Notes: generated by a model not told the origin, from the sequence alone. A stretch of 64,000 nt of DNA from Actinoplanes regularis (GCF_900188005.1 NZ_FZNR01000020.1:62001-126000); one strand, 5' to 3'; numbered from the stretch's first letter, positions 26,488 to 35,602 are shown. Numbers and translations are program-made.

Positions 26488-27270
26488 CTAAAGCGACAGC
26501 GTGGCTGTGCCGTCGGGTTGTACCTCGATGCGGGGGGTTACCGGGGTGGCGGCGTCGCGGTGCGCCGAGGCGGCGACGACTTCGGGAATGGTGCGGCTGG
26601 CCGCGATCTGGTTCAGGGTGTGCCGGGTCGGGGGGAGCATCGGCAGCTCCGCAACGTCCGCGGGGTCGATCCATGCGGTGCGGTCGGCCTCGCCGGAGAC
26701 GTCGCGGGCGGACTGCGCCTCGGGCAGCAGCGCGACGAAGAACCAGGTGTCGAACCGTTTCGGCTCGAACTCCGGGGTGATCCAGCGGGCCCACGGCAGC
26801 AGCAGGTCGTCACGCAGCCGCAGCCCTCGCCGGGCCAGCAGCTCGGCCATGGTCAGCTCCCGGCGCAGCACCGCGGCCCGGTCCGACTCCCAGGTCGGGT
26901 CGTCCGCGTCGGCGACCGTCCGGTCCGGCTCCGCGGTCGGGCCGGCCAGCACCACCCCGGCCTCCTCGAACAGCTCCCGGGCGGCCGCGCCGACCACGGC
27001 CCGCGCCTGTTCCTCGGGCACGCCCAGCCGGTCCGCCCAGTCGTCGCGCAGCGTCTCCGGCTGGTCCGACGGGTCGACGGTGCCGCCGGGGAAGGCGTAC
27101 ACCCCGCCGAAGGCCATCGTGGTCATCCGCCGCAGCACGTACGCCTGGAAGGTCGCGCCGGACGGTCTCAGCAGGACCACCGTCGCGGCCGGGCGGGCCG
27201 GGGCGGGCGGACCGGAGAATTCCCGGGCCCTTTTCATCATCGCGGGCGGAAGCGGCATCGGCTCGGTCAC
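26488..27270 (-). CDS. NUDIX hydrolase (NUDT19-like)
   Basis: Product of 260 residues. The Nudix helix AARELFEEAGVVL carries the REUXEEXGU half of the box. The upstream half, GGTVDPSDQPE, is separated from it by an insertion of about 20 residues, as in the NUDT19/RP2-type subfamily, some of which hydrolyse CoA esters. The substrate here is unknown. GTG 27270 starts the frame with AGGA 7-8 nt upstream. It is convergent with pstB across the large inverted repeat and divergent from the oxidoreductase gene. Confidence 0.87.
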   Translation of the reverse strand: MTEPMPLPPAMMKRAREFSGPPAPARPAATVVLLRPSGATFQAYVLRRMTTMAFGGVYAFPGGTVDPSDQPETLRDDWADRLGVPEEQARAVVGAAARELFEEAGVVLAGPTAEPDRTVADADDPTWESDRAAVLRRELTMAELLARRGLRLRDDLLLPWARWITPEFEPKRFDTWFFVALLPEAQSARDVSGEADRTAWIDPADVAELPMLPPTRHTLNQIAASRTIPEVVAASAHRDAATPVTPRIEVQPDGTATLSL

Positions 27271-27359
27271 CGGTCGATCCTGTCACCACGACACGGGGTC
27301 TGTCCGGCAGGTCGCGGCGTGCTCTCCCGAACCGGGTCCGGGGCGCTAACGTACCGATC

Positions 27360-28337
27360 ATGACCGGACAGAACGTTCGCTGGGGCATCCTCGGGCTCGG
27401 CGGGATCGCCGCGACCTTCGCCGCCGACCTCCCCCTGGTGCCGGGCGCCGAGCTGGCCGCGGTCGCCTCACGCGACCAGGCGACCGCCGACGCCTTCGCG
27501 GAACGGCACGGGTTCGCCCGGGCCCACGGTTCCTACCCCGCTCTCGCCGCCGACGACGAGGTGGATGTCGTCTACATCGCCACGCCGCACGCCTACCACC
27601 ACGCCGGCGCCATGATGTGCGTCGAAGCCGGCAAGGCCGTGCTGGTCGAGAAGCCGATCACGCTGGATCTGGCGTCCGCGGCCCAGCTCGTCGAGGCCGC
27701 TCGCGACCGCGGGGTGTTCCTGATGGAGGCGATGTGGATGCGCTGCAACCCGGCCATCCGCAAGGCCGCCGAGCTGGTCGAGGAGGGTGCGATCGGCTGG
27801 GTGAGCTCGATCCACGCCGACTTCGGGCTGCAGGGCCCGTTCGCCGCCGAGCATCGGCTGCGAGCTCCCGAGCTGGGCGGCGGTGCGCTGCTCGACCTGG
27901 GCGTCTACCCGATCCACCTGGCTCACCTGATCATGGGAGTGCCGACCTCGGTGCAGGCGTGGGCGCACCTGACCCCGGAGCGGGTGGACGAGCACACCGG
28001 CGTGCTGCTCGGCTGGCAGTCCGGCGCGGTCGGCGCGCTGACCTGCAGCATCAACGGTGCCAGCAAGAACGGCGCGTCGATCACCGGGACCGACGGCCGG
28101 ATCGACATTCCGCCGACCTTCATGGTGCCGCGCTCGTTCACGCTGGAGCGGCCGAACCGGGCGCCGGAGACGTTCGAGTTCGACTTCCCCGGCAGCGGTT
28201 ACCAGTTCGAGGCCGCCGAGGTGCAGCGCTGCCTGGCCGCCGGCGAGCTGGAGAGCCCGTTGATCCCCCACGACACCACGCTGGAAGTGATGAACCTTCT
28301 CGATTCCATCCGCGAACAGATCGGCGTCTTCTACTAG
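27360..28337 (+). CDS. Gfo/Idh/MocA family oxidoreductase
   Basis: Product of 325 residues. N-terminal Rossmann fold with GLGGIAATFA, then YIATPHAYHHAG and the family signature EKPITLD with the catalytic-type Lys near residue 97. The C-terminal alpha/beta domain includes GGGALLDLGVYPIHLA. Likely a NAD(P)-dependent sugar or dihydrodiol dehydrogenase; the substrate is unknown. TAACGT ends 7 nt before ATG 27360, a leaderless pattern. Confidence 0.9.
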   Translation: MTGQNVRWGILGLGGIAATFAADLPLVPGAELAAVASRDQATADAFAERHGFARAHGSYPALAADDEVDVVYIATPHAYHHAGAMMCVEAGKAVLVEKPITLDLASAAQLVEAARDRGVFLMEAMWMRCNPAIRKAAELVEEGAIGWVSSIHADFGLQGPFAAEHRLRAPELGGGALLDLGVYPIHLAHLIMGVPTSVQAWAHLTPERVDEHTGVLLGWQSGAVGALTCSINGASKNGASITGTDGRIDIPPTFMVPRSFTLERPNRAPETFEFDFPGSGYQFEAAEVQRCLAAGELESPLIPHDTTLEVMNLLDSIREQIGVFY

Positions 28338-28426
28338 CCGCCGGGTCCGCCGTCCTTCCGGTCCAACCCTTCGCCGGTACGACCGATGGAGCCCCGTGAG
28401 CGGGCCTCTCGGCCGCGTCCCCGGTC

Positions 28427-29434
28427 CTAGGCGAAGAGCGGGCCGACGATGTAGTGGAACAGACAGGCGATCAACGCGGCGGCGGGGAACGTCGTGACCC
28501 ACGCGATCAGGATGTTCCCGGCGACGTTCCAGCGGACCGCGCTGAGCCGTTTCGTGGCGCCGACGCCCATGATCGCCGAGGTGATCGTGTGGGTGGTGGA
28601 GATCGGCGCGTGCAGCACGAAGGCGTTGAAGTAGAGCACCGAGCTGGCGACCGTCTCGGCCGCGAAGCCCTCGGCCGGGCCCAGGTCGATGATCTTCCGG
28701 CCCAGGGTGCGGATGATCCGCCAACCGCCGGTGTAGGTGCCGGCCGCCAGCATCGTCGCCGACGCCCAGAAGACCCATGGCGGAATGTAGGAGATGTCGT
28801 CCTGGTAGCCGCCGCTGTAGAGCGCCAGCACCACGATGCCCATCGTCTTCGCGGCGTCCTGGGTGCCGTGCCCGACCGCCATCGCCGCGGCCGAGACCGT
28901 CTGCGCGTACCGGAAACCGCGGTTCAGCTTGCCCGGGTTGCCGCGCCGGAACGTCCACATCAGCGCGACCATCGCGAGGAAGCCGAGGACCAGCCCGACC
29001 ACCGGTGAGGCCACCATCGGGATGACGACCTTCTGCACGATGTTGCCCCACTGCACGCTGCCCATGCCGGCGACCATGGTGGCGCCGACCAGCCCGCCGA
29101 ACAGCGCGTGCGAAGAGCTCGACGGCAGGCCGAAGTACCAGGTGATCAGGTTCCAGGAGATGGCACCGAGCACGCCGGCGAAGACGATGCCCAGGCTGGG
29201 AATGCCGATCGGCAGTTGGACCAGACCCTCACCGACGGTCTTGGCGACCTCCTTGCCCAGGTGGGCGCCGACGAAGTTGCCGACGGCGGCCATCGCCAGG
29301 GCGGCCCGCGGGGTCAGTGCCCGGGTGCTGACGCTGGTCGCGATCGCGTTCGCCGCGTCGTGGAAGCCGTTGGTGTAGTCGAACACCATCGCGGCGATGA
29401 TCACCGCCAGGACGGCGACGAGTTCCGGTGACAA
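28427..29434 (-). CDS. pit: PiT-family inorganic phosphate transporter
   Basis: Product of 335 residues with about eight to ten membrane helices. The N-terminal repeat has NGFHDAANAIATSVSTRAL and the later repeat YFNAFVLHAPISTTHTITSAI, together the PiT signature. It imports metal-phosphate with protons. TTG 29434 lies 2 nt after the DUF47 stop, and AAGGAG in the end of DUF47 is its ribosome-binding site, so the two are cotranslated. Confidence 0.94.
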   Translation of the reverse strand: MSPELVAVLAVIIAAMVFDYTNGFHDAANAIATSVSTRALTPRAALAMAAVGNFVGAHLGKEVAKTVGEGLVQLPIGIPSLGIVFAGVLGAISWNLITWYFGLPSSSSHALFGGLVGATMVAGMGSVQWGNIVQKVVIPMVASPVVGLVLGFLAMVALMWTFRRGNPGKLNRGFRYAQTVSAAAMAVGHGTQDAAKTMGIVVLALYSGGYQDDISYIPPWVFWASATMLAAGTYTGGWRIIRTLGRKIIDLGPAEGFAAETVASSVLYFNAFVLHAPISTTHTITSAIMGVGATKRLSAVRWNVAGNILIAWVTTFPAAALIACLFHYIVGPLFA

Positions 29435-29436
29435 CC

Positions 29437-30063
29437 TCAGGACTCCTTGACCGCGATGGTCTCGACCGTGTTCGCCACGTGCTCGAACGCGTCGCAGGCC
29501 GCCTCCAGCTCGTCGGCTACCTCCTTCATCTTCAGGACGGTCAGCGCGTCGTACTCCCCGGAGAAGAGCCGGACCAGCAGCATCCGGTAGGAGCGGTCGC
29601 CGTCGTTCTCCAGCCGGTTGATCTCGATCCAGTAGTCCTCGAGGTGCTTCATCGAGCGCAGCCGCGGCATCGCGTCCGAGGTGATCTTCGCCTGCTGGTC
29701 GAGGACCGTGATCAGCTCGTGCATCTCCCGGGGCAGGGAGGGCAGCTCGGTCAGTCCGTAGAGGTAGAGCAGGTTTCCGACGGCCTCGAGGTGGTCCATG
29801 ACGTCGTCCAGCTGCGAGCCGAGCGAGTAGATGTCGGCTCGGTCGAACGGCGTGATGAAGGTCGAATTGATCTTCTTGTAGAGCTCGTGCGTGATCGCAT
29901 CGCTGTCGTGCTCCACGTCGCTCAGTCGTTCACTGATCGACTGGACGTCGGCTCCGGGCAACGTCAGCTCGTTGAGCAGCTCGGTGCCCTTCACCAGGTT
30001 GAGCGAGGCCTTGGTGAAGAGATCGTAGAAGGCGCCCTCGACGGGACGGAATGAGAACTTCAC
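29437..30063 (-). CDS. DUF47/PhoU-like accessory protein of the PiT transporter
   Basis: Product of 208 residues, all helical, of the DUF47 (PhoU-related) family that is normally encoded directly upstream of pit and thought to regulate it. Acidic metal-binding type segments are SDVEHDSDAITHEL and RLENDGDRSYR. The start is GTG 30063 with GAGG upstream. The 82-bp gap before it has a lone PHO half site, GTTCACCCGTT on the plus strand (30125-30135), and a TAGAGT -10-like hexamer, so phosphate control is possible. Confidence 0.9.
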   Translation of the reverse strand: MKFSFRPVEGAFYDLFTKASLNLVKGTELLNELTLPGADVQSISERLSDVEHDSDAITHELYKKINSTFITPFDRADIYSLGSQLDDVMDHLEAVGNLLYLYGLTELPSLPREMHELITVLDQQAKITSDAMPRLRSMKHLEDYWIEINRLENDGDRSYRMLLVRLFSGEYDALTVLKMKEVADELEAACDAFEHVANTVETIAVKES

Positions 30064-30145
30064 GGTGCGGACCTCGATCGACGGGCTTTCGCTGGATCTT
30101 CGTGCACTCTATCGGTCCTCATCGGTTCACCCGTTGGACACGGGC

Positions 30146-31057
30146 TTACGCCGGGTGTGGCGTGCCGTGACGCCCGGCGATGACCGGCAGCTCGAGTTGC
30201 GGAGGCCGGCTCGCCGGGTGCCGTCGCAGATGTCTGGCCAGGCCCTGGAGATCCGTATCCGCGATCACATCCACGCCGGCGGCGCTCAGCTCGGTCCAGA
30301 TCGCCACCCGGGCCTTGCGGGGGCCGTCGGGCAGCCCGCTGATCCGCACCGTGCGCCCGTCCTCGTGTGCGGCGCGGACCAGCGCGTGCAGTAGGTGCCG
30401 TTCCTCGGCGGCGATCGGCTCGTGGCCGTCCCAGCCGAAGCGCTGCGCCCACGGCTCACTGATCACCGGTGCCAGTTCCAGTGGGGCGGAGGAGGAGCCG
30501 AGGTCGTCGAAGCTGCCCTCGGCGAACGCGTACCGGACCTTCTGGGCGGCGAGCAGGTCGCGGACGTCCACGATGCCGGCCACCGTCACGGTCACCACGC
30601 CCGGCGTCAGCTTCCCGTCGCTGCTGCGGGTCAGCAGCGGCGCGTGGTCGCGCAGCTGCTGGTCCAGCATCCGATAGGCGCGCAGCAGCGACGAGGTGTC
30701 CCGGCTCGGCCCGGCGAACTCGACGACCAGTTGGAACGGCGCCTGCTGGTCGGACCAGAGCCGGCCGGCGGCCGCCCGGGCCCGGGCGAAGAGCGGGGCC
30801 AGCACGAGCCGGCGAAGGGTACGGCCGGGCTGCGGGTCGCCGGGGCCGAGGAACAGCTCGCCGTGCGGACCCGGAGCCACCCGCACGGTCATCCCGGTCA
30901 GGCCGAGGCGCAGCACCACCGGCAGCGGGTCGGTGAACCGGTCCAGGACCAGCGCGTGTCCGGAGGAGAGGCTGTGCCGGCGTCGGCGGGCCAGCGCCAT
31001 CGACATGGCGCCGCCTGCACCGGCGAGTCCGGCAAGGCTACCCGCGAGAGTCGCCAT
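30146..31057 (-). CDS. Aim6-like PI-PLC/GDPD fold protein lacking catalytic residues
   Basis: Product of 303 residues. The order of elements follows Aim6-like phosphodiesterase-fold proteins: ELFLGPGDPQPGRTLRRLVLAPL, then FQLVVEFAG, VVTVTVAG, and a C-terminal AAGVDVIADTDLQGLARHL. The usual N-terminal HAHNDY motif is replaced by ALVLDRF, and the HD after the second strand by GPGD, so catalysis looks lost. A short hydrophobic N-terminus suggests a membrane anchor or signal. ATG 31057 is used; GTG 31066 is equally possible. Same strand as DUF47-pit. The family call is by eye and moderate. Confidence 0.55.
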   Translation of the reverse strand: MATLAGSLAGLAGAGGAMSMALARRRRHSLSSGHALVLDRFTDPLPVVLRLGLTGMTVRVAPGPHGELFLGPGDPQPGRTLRRLVLAPLFARARAAAGRLWSDQQAPFQLVVEFAGPSRDTSSLLRAYRMLDQQLRDHAPLLTRSSDGKLTPGVVTVTVAGIVDVRDLLAAQKVRYAFAEGSFDDLGSSSAPLELAPVISEPWAQRFGWDGHEPIAAEERHLLHALVRAAHEDGRTVRISGLPDGPRKARVAIWTELSAAGVDVIADTDLQGLARHLRRHPASRPPQLELPVIAGRHGTPHPA

Positions 31058-31156
31058 GTCCTGCACGTGCGCACCACCCCTATTAGACGGAAATATCCCT
31101 TTTCTACTGTGGCACAAGTGATACCTCGCTCTGGGGATCACACGCAGAATTGCTCC

Positions 31157-32041
31157 ATGCCATCGCCCACCGCGAGCGAGTTCGAGGTCCACCGTCCCTA
31201 CCTGACGGCGGTCGCCTTCCGGATGCTGGGGAACCGGGCCGAGGCCGAGGACACGGTCCAGGAGGCCTGGCTGCGCTTCGCACAGCAGCAGGACGTCCGG
31301 GAGGCGCGCGCCTGGCTGACCACCGTCACCGGACGGATCTGCCTGGACCAGCTCAACTCCGCCCGGGTACGCCGTACCTCGTACCCCGGTGAATGGTTGC
31401 CCGCCTTCGTCGTGGACCCGGACGCCGACCCGGCCGTCCACATCGAGCGGGCCGACCAGGTCAGCATGGCGCTACTGGTGGTGCTGGAGCGGCTCACCCC
31501 CGAGCAGCGGGTGGCGTTCGTGCTGCACGACGCGTTCGGGGTGCCGTTCGAGGAGGTCGCCGCTGTGCTGGAGACGACGCCGGCCGCGGCCCGGCAGCAC
31601 GCCTCGCGGGGGCGCAAGGCGGCCGCCGAGGGCGGGATCCGGCACACCGCCGACCCGGCCGAGCAGCGGCGGGTGCTGGCGGCGTTCCTGGCCGCGGCGC
31701 AGAGCGGCGATGTTCGTACACTCGCCGCGGTCCTGGCCCCGGACGTCGTCGCGATCAGCGACGGCGGCGGAGTGGTCCGCAGCGCGATGCGCGCGATCCA
31801 CGGCCCGGACCGGGTGTCGCGCTTCTTCCTCGGTGTGTTGACGAATCAGCTGGCGGACGTGCACGACATGTCGGCCGAGCCGGTGCTGGTCGAGGGCGGC
31901 GCGGCGATGATGCTGCGCGGCAGCCGGCCGGACGGCAGCCGGCTGCTCGCCGTGTTCACCGTCGCCGTCGAGAATGGGCTGATCACCGGGATCTTCACCC
32001 AGCAGAACCCGGAGAAGGTCTTACTGGGTGACCTCGAGTAG
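31157..32041 (+). CDS. ECF41-family RNA polymerase sigma factor
   Basis: Product of 294 residues. Region 2 is FEVHRPYLTAVAFRMLGNRAEAEDTVQEAWLRF and region 4 is LTPEQRVAFVLHDAFGVPFEEVAAVL. A ~115-residue SnoaL-like C-terminal domain carries variants of the ECF41 signatures (SDGGGVV; NPEKV near the end). In this group the C-terminal domain acts in place of a separate anti-sigma factor. No obvious partner gene of the COE family is adjacent. The last 21 nt overlap the convergent DUF402 gene. Confidence 0.92.
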   Translation: MPSPTASEFEVHRPYLTAVAFRMLGNRAEAEDTVQEAWLRFAQQQDVREARAWLTTVTGRICLDQLNSARVRRTSYPGEWLPAFVVDPDADPAVHIERADQVSMALLVVLERLTPEQRVAFVLHDAFGVPFEEVAAVLETTPAAARQHASRGRKAAAEGGIRHTADPAEQRRVLAAFLAAAQSGDVRTLAAVLAPDVVAISDGGGVVRSAMRAIHGPDRVSRFFLGVLTNQLADVHDMSAEPVLVEGGAAMMLRGSRPDGSRLLAVFTVAVENGLITGIFTQQNPEKVLLGDLE

Positions 32042-32527
32042 GTGCTTGCGGTAGTGCGTGGCGAACGGCTCGGTGCCGTCGGCCAGCTTGCCGAGCAGCA
32101 GCTGCGCGGCCGCGTTCGCGTTCGTGACCAGCTCGTCCGGGTAGCCGAAGAGTGACCGGTGCTCCGCGAACTCGTCCTCGTCACGGAGTTCGACCAGGGC
32201 GGTCTCGCGGCGTCGCACCACGTCCAGGTCCAGGTCGATGATGTGCACCGTGTCCCCCTCCCAGCGGGCCGGGGTGGTGACGTCGCAGTAGACCTCGCTG
32301 GTCCGCGGCGGCGGGTTGAACATGCCGGTCCACCAGGCGTGGTGCGGGATGAGGAGCACGAACGGGATCTGCTCGACGGAGGGACGGCCGTGGTAGACCG
32401 ACGCTGTACCGTGCGTCACGCCGACCCAGATGCCCAGGTCATCCTCGGCCAAGCGGCGGGCCGGGTAGTCGCGGTGAGCCGAACCGTCGTACTTCGTGTA
32501 GATCACCCGGACCATCTCGCTCGGCAT
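32021..32527 (-). CDS. DUF402 domain protein
   Basis: Product of 168 residues of the DUF402 family, which includes nucleoside-phosphate phosphatases and the RNase FAU-1. Typical segments are VRVIYTKYDGSAHRDYP, VYCDVTTPARWEGDTVHIIDLDLDVVRR and DEDEFAEHRSLFGYP, with clustered Asp that could bind Mg2+. Its 3' end overlaps the ECF41 gene by 21 nt in convergent orientation. Exact activity unknown. Confidence 0.82.
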   Translation of the reverse strand: MPSEMVRVIYTKYDGSAHRDYPARRLAEDDLGIWVGVTHGTASVYHGRPSVEQIPFVLLIPHHAWWTGMFNPPPRTSEVYCDVTTPARWEGDTVHIIDLDLDVVRRRETALVELRDEDEFAEHRSLFGYPDELVTNANAAAQLLLGKLADGTEPFATHYRKHLLEVTQ

Positions 32528-32582
32528 GGGTGCACCCTAACGGTGACCGGGATATGTCGGTGGTGCCGGGTACCGTTCCTGC

Positions 32583-34589
32583 GTGCCCGTAGCAACCAAG
32601 AAGAAGGCGACCGCCGAGCAGCTCCTCACAGCCGCGGTCGGCGCCGTCCCCGGGGGCTCCGTCCGCCCAGGTCAGCAGGCCATGGTGGCGGCGATCGACA
32701 AGGCCGTCAAAGACCGTGAGCACCTGCTCGTGCAGGCCGGCACGGGCACCGGGAAGAGCCTGGGATATCTGACACCCGCGCTGCTCGTGGACGGGCCGGT
32801 GGTGGTCTCCACGGCCACCCTCGCGCTGCAGAACCAGCTGGTCGAGCACGACCTGCCCCGGCTGGCCACGGCGGTCGAGCCGGTGCTCGGGCGCAAGCCG
32901 ACGTTCGCCGTGCTGAAAGGCCGGCACCACTACGTCTGCATGGCCAAGCTCGAGCACGTCGACGAGGAGGCGCCCACCGACACGCTCTTCGACGACGCGC
33001 CGGCGCCCCGGGCCGGGCAGTGGTTGGGCGAGGCGGGCCGGCTCGGCAAGCAGGTCGTCCGGATCCGCAAGTGGGCCGACAAGACCCAGACCGGTGACCG
33101 GGACGAGCTCGACCCGGGCGTCGACGACGGCGCCTGGCGGTCGGTCTCCATGCCGGCGCGGGACTGCGTCGGGGCGGCCCGGTGCCCCTACGGTCAGGAG
33201 TGCTTCGCCGAGGCGTCCCGGGTGCGCGCCCGCGAGGCCGACATCGTGGTCACCAACCACAGCCTGCTCGCCGTCGACATGCTCTCCGAGCGGCACATCG
33301 TCCCGCCGCACAAACTGCTCGTCATCGACGAGGCGCACGAGCTCGCCGAGCGCGTCTCCTCGGCCTCGCAGGCCGAGCTCACCCCGGAGGCGGTCGAGCG
33401 GGCCGGCCGTCGCGCCCGCACCCTGATCCCGCAGGCCGCCGCCGAGTCGCTCGCCGAGGCCGCCGACGCGCTCACCGTCGGCCTCGCCGACGTGCCGGCC
33501 GGCCGGCTCACCGCGGGCCTGCCCGACGCGCTCCGTCAGGCGGTCACCCTGCTGGAGGCGGCGACCCGCTCCGGGCTCACCGCGATCGGCGACGTCAAGT
33601 CCGACGACCCCGATCCGGTACGGAAACAGCAGGCCAAAGCGGTTCTCGACGAGCTCTCCACGACCGCCCAGCGGCTGCTCGAGGAGGACGAGTTCGACGT
33701 CGCCTGGGTGGAGAAGTCCGAGTTCGGTTCGGGGCGGCGGGCGCTCGTGGTCGCGCCGCTCTCGGTCGCCGGGACGCTCTCCCAGGCGCTGTACGCGGAC
33801 CGTACGGTGGTGGCCGCCTCGGCGACGCTGACCCTGGGCGGGCGGTTCGACACCGTCGCCCGGTCGCTCGGCCTGCCGGTTTCGGCTTCCGAGGGCGAGG
33901 CGGCTTCCTCCGGCGACGGCTGGACCTCGCTGGACGTCGGCTCCCCGTTCGACTACCCGAAGCAGGGGATTCTGTACGTCGCGGCGCACCTGCCCAAGCC
34001 GATGGCCTCCGGCCTGCCCGACGTCGCCGGCGAGGAACTCCTCAAGCTCGTGCAGGCGCTCGGTGGGCGCACCCTCGGACTCTTCTCCTCCCGCAAGGCG
34101 GCCACCCAGGCGGCCGAACTGCTGCGCGCCAAGACCGACCTGCCGATCCTGCTGCAGGGCGACGAGACGCTGCCGATCCTGGTCCGCAAGTTCCGGGAGG
34201 AGAAGTCGAGTTGCCTGTTCGGCGTGATGTCGCTCTGGCAGGGCGTCGACGTTCCCGGTGACGCGTGCCAGCTGGTGGTGATCGACCGGCTGCCGTTCCC
34301 GCGCCCCGACGAACCCCTGGCCGCCGCCCGCTCGGCCGCCGCCGACGCGGCCCGGCCGGGTTCCGGCTTCGCCTCGGTGAGCGTGCCGATCGCCGCGGTC
34401 CGGCTCGCCCAGGGCGTGGGCCGGCTGATCCGTTCCACCGGTGACAAGGGGGTGGTCGCGGTCCTGGACTCACGCTTGGAGACGGCCCGCGGCTATGGCC
34501 CGTTCCTGCGCAGGTCCCTGCCCCCGTTCTGGTACACGACCAGTTCCGACGTCGCCCTCGGCGCCCTCACCCGCCTCGCCCAGAGCTGA
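32583..34589 (+). CDS. DinG/YoaA-type ATP-dependent DNA helicase
   Basis: Product of 668 residues, XPD-like superfamily 2. Motif I is QAGTGTGKSLGYL, motif II is VIDEAHELAE (DEAH), and motif VI is QGVGRLIRS. Four Cys between motifs I and II (YVCMAK, DCVGAARCPYGQEC) fit a 4Fe-4S cluster site. The family unwinds DNA 5'-3' and resolves R-loops or damaged forks. TACCGT ends 6 nt before GTG 32583, a leaderless pattern. Confidence 0.93.
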   Translation: MPVATKKKATAEQLLTAAVGAVPGGSVRPGQQAMVAAIDKAVKDREHLLVQAGTGTGKSLGYLTPALLVDGPVVVSTATLALQNQLVEHDLPRLATAVEPVLGRKPTFAVLKGRHHYVCMAKLEHVDEEAPTDTLFDDAPAPRAGQWLGEAGRLGKQVVRIRKWADKTQTGDRDELDPGVDDGAWRSVSMPARDCVGAARCPYGQECFAEASRVRAREADIVVTNHSLLAVDMLSERHIVPPHKLLVIDEAHELAERVSSASQAELTPEAVERAGRRARTLIPQAAAESLAEAADALTVGLADVPAGRLTAGLPDALRQAVTLLEAATRSGLTAIGDVKSDDPDPVRKQQAKAVLDELSTTAQRLLEEDEFDVAWVEKSEFGSGRRALVVAPLSVAGTLSQALYADRTVVAASATLTLGGRFDTVARSLGLPVSASEGEAASSGDGWTSLDVGSPFDYPKQGILYVAAHLPKPMASGLPDVAGEELLKLVQALGGRTLGLFSSRKAATQAAELLRAKTDLPILLQGDETLPILVRKFREEKSSCLFGVMSLWQGVDVPGDACQLVVIDRLPFPRPDEPLAAARSAAADAARPGSGFASVSVPIAAVRLAQGVGRLIRSTGDKGVVAVLDSRLETARGYGPFLRRSLPPFWYTTSSDVALGALTRLAQS

Positions 34590-34676
34590 CCTCCACCTTG
34601 ACCACGAGCGCGGGGTGTCAAGACGATCGATATGGCGTCGCGGGTGGCACTTGAGCTTTGAAGGGCCCGTGCCAAC

Positions 34677-35531
34677 ATGGCTGCCATGATGGCGCCGGGG
34701 ATGGGATATGGGCCGCCGGTGGCTTCGAGGAAGCGGCACCGGTGGGTCGGCGCGGCGGTCGGTGGCTGGGTTCTGGTGCTGGCCCTGGTGTCGTGGTGGT
34801 CGATCCGGAACGATCCGGCGACCGTGCCGGAGCAGCAGGGTCTCGACCGGGCGATGCCCGCGTTGCGGAAGGCGACCGGCACGCTGCTCGCTGCGGCGCA
34901 GAGCGGGCCGTGGGTGGTGCGGCTGGGTGCGCCACGGGCTGACAAGTGCGCGTTGACGCCGGTGCGGGACGGGGTGAACGCCGGGCGCGACGTCTTCCTC
35001 TACGTGCCGGGGGACCGGGCGCGGGAGGCGCTCGACCAGGTCGCGGCCGCGCTGCCGAGCGGGTATCGCGCCTCGGTGGTGCCGACCCGGTCGGGCACGC
35101 GGTTGTCGCTGTTCGCGGACGCCGGGGACTTCATCGCGATCGAGGCCGAGGCCGGGAGGGCCGATCAGGTGCTCACGCTGTCGCTGGACACCGGATGCCG
35201 GCCGGGCGGACCGGCGAGCGGCGCCGGGGCCGATCCAGCGGCGGGCGCGGCGCCGGTGACGCTGGCCGAGACCGTGGTGGCGCTCGGCGGGCGGGCGGGC
35301 GCCGAGGTGTCGGCGTGGGCGGTGGCCTGCCCGGCGGGTGGTACGGCGGCGACGTTCCAGGCGGTGGCCGGGGAGAGCGGGAGCGGGCCGCGTGGGCTGC
35401 CCGGCGGCACGACGCCGGTGTGGTCCGGGGCCGGCGGATGGGCGTACCGGAAAGGCTCCGAATCGGTCGTCGTCGACGACAGCGGTGACCGTTCGCGGGT
35501 CAGCGTGACGACCGCCTGCCGCGTCTCCTGA
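34677..35531 (+). CDS. Membrane-anchored hypothetical protein
   Basis: Product of 284 residues. A short cytosolic N-terminus precedes one membrane helix (VGAAVGGWVLVLALVSWWS, residues ~24-42); the rest is extracytoplasmic. Four Cys are spread through the outer part (around positions 91, 180, 220, 282) and could form disulfides. No domain is recognised. The ATG at 34677 is one of three nearby (also 34686 and 34689); GAAGGG lies 11 nt upstream. Confidence 0.65.
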   Translation: MAAMMAPGMGYGPPVASRKRHRWVGAAVGGWVLVLALVSWWSIRNDPATVPEQQGLDRAMPALRKATGTLLAAAQSGPWVVRLGAPRADKCALTPVRDGVNAGRDVFLYVPGDRAREALDQVAAALPSGYRASVVPTRSGTRLSLFADAGDFIAIEAEAGRADQVLTLSLDTGCRPGGPASGAGADPAAGAAPVTLAETVVALGGRAGAEVSAWAVACPAGGTAATFQAVAGESGSGPRGLPGGTTPVWSGAGGWAYRKGSESVVVDDSGDRSRVSVTTACRVS

Positions 35532-35602
35532 CGCGAGAGCCGGTCGAACGTCTTCCGGCCCGAGAGCCGGTCGCACGCCTCCTGACGCGAGCAGGTCAGT
35601 AG
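35522..35602 (+). repeat. Degenerate 27-bp tandem repeat, three units
   Basis: Units begin at 35522, 35549 and 35576. The first two differ at only about four of 27 positions and share CGAGAGCCGGTCG. The third repeats CTCCTGACGCGAG and then diverges. The array starts in the last codons of the membrane-anchored gene, fills the gap, and ends inside the 3' end of the DsrE gene. Confidence 0.7.

Noticed and set aside
26391..26780. Plus-strand frames reading through the large inverted repeat after pstB
   Set aside because: They start within the palindrome and continue antisense to the NUDIX gene; no start signals or domain.
30395..31156. Long upstream extension of the ECF41 frame
   Set aside because: It runs antisense to the Aim6-like gene; sigma region 2 begins right after ATG 31157.
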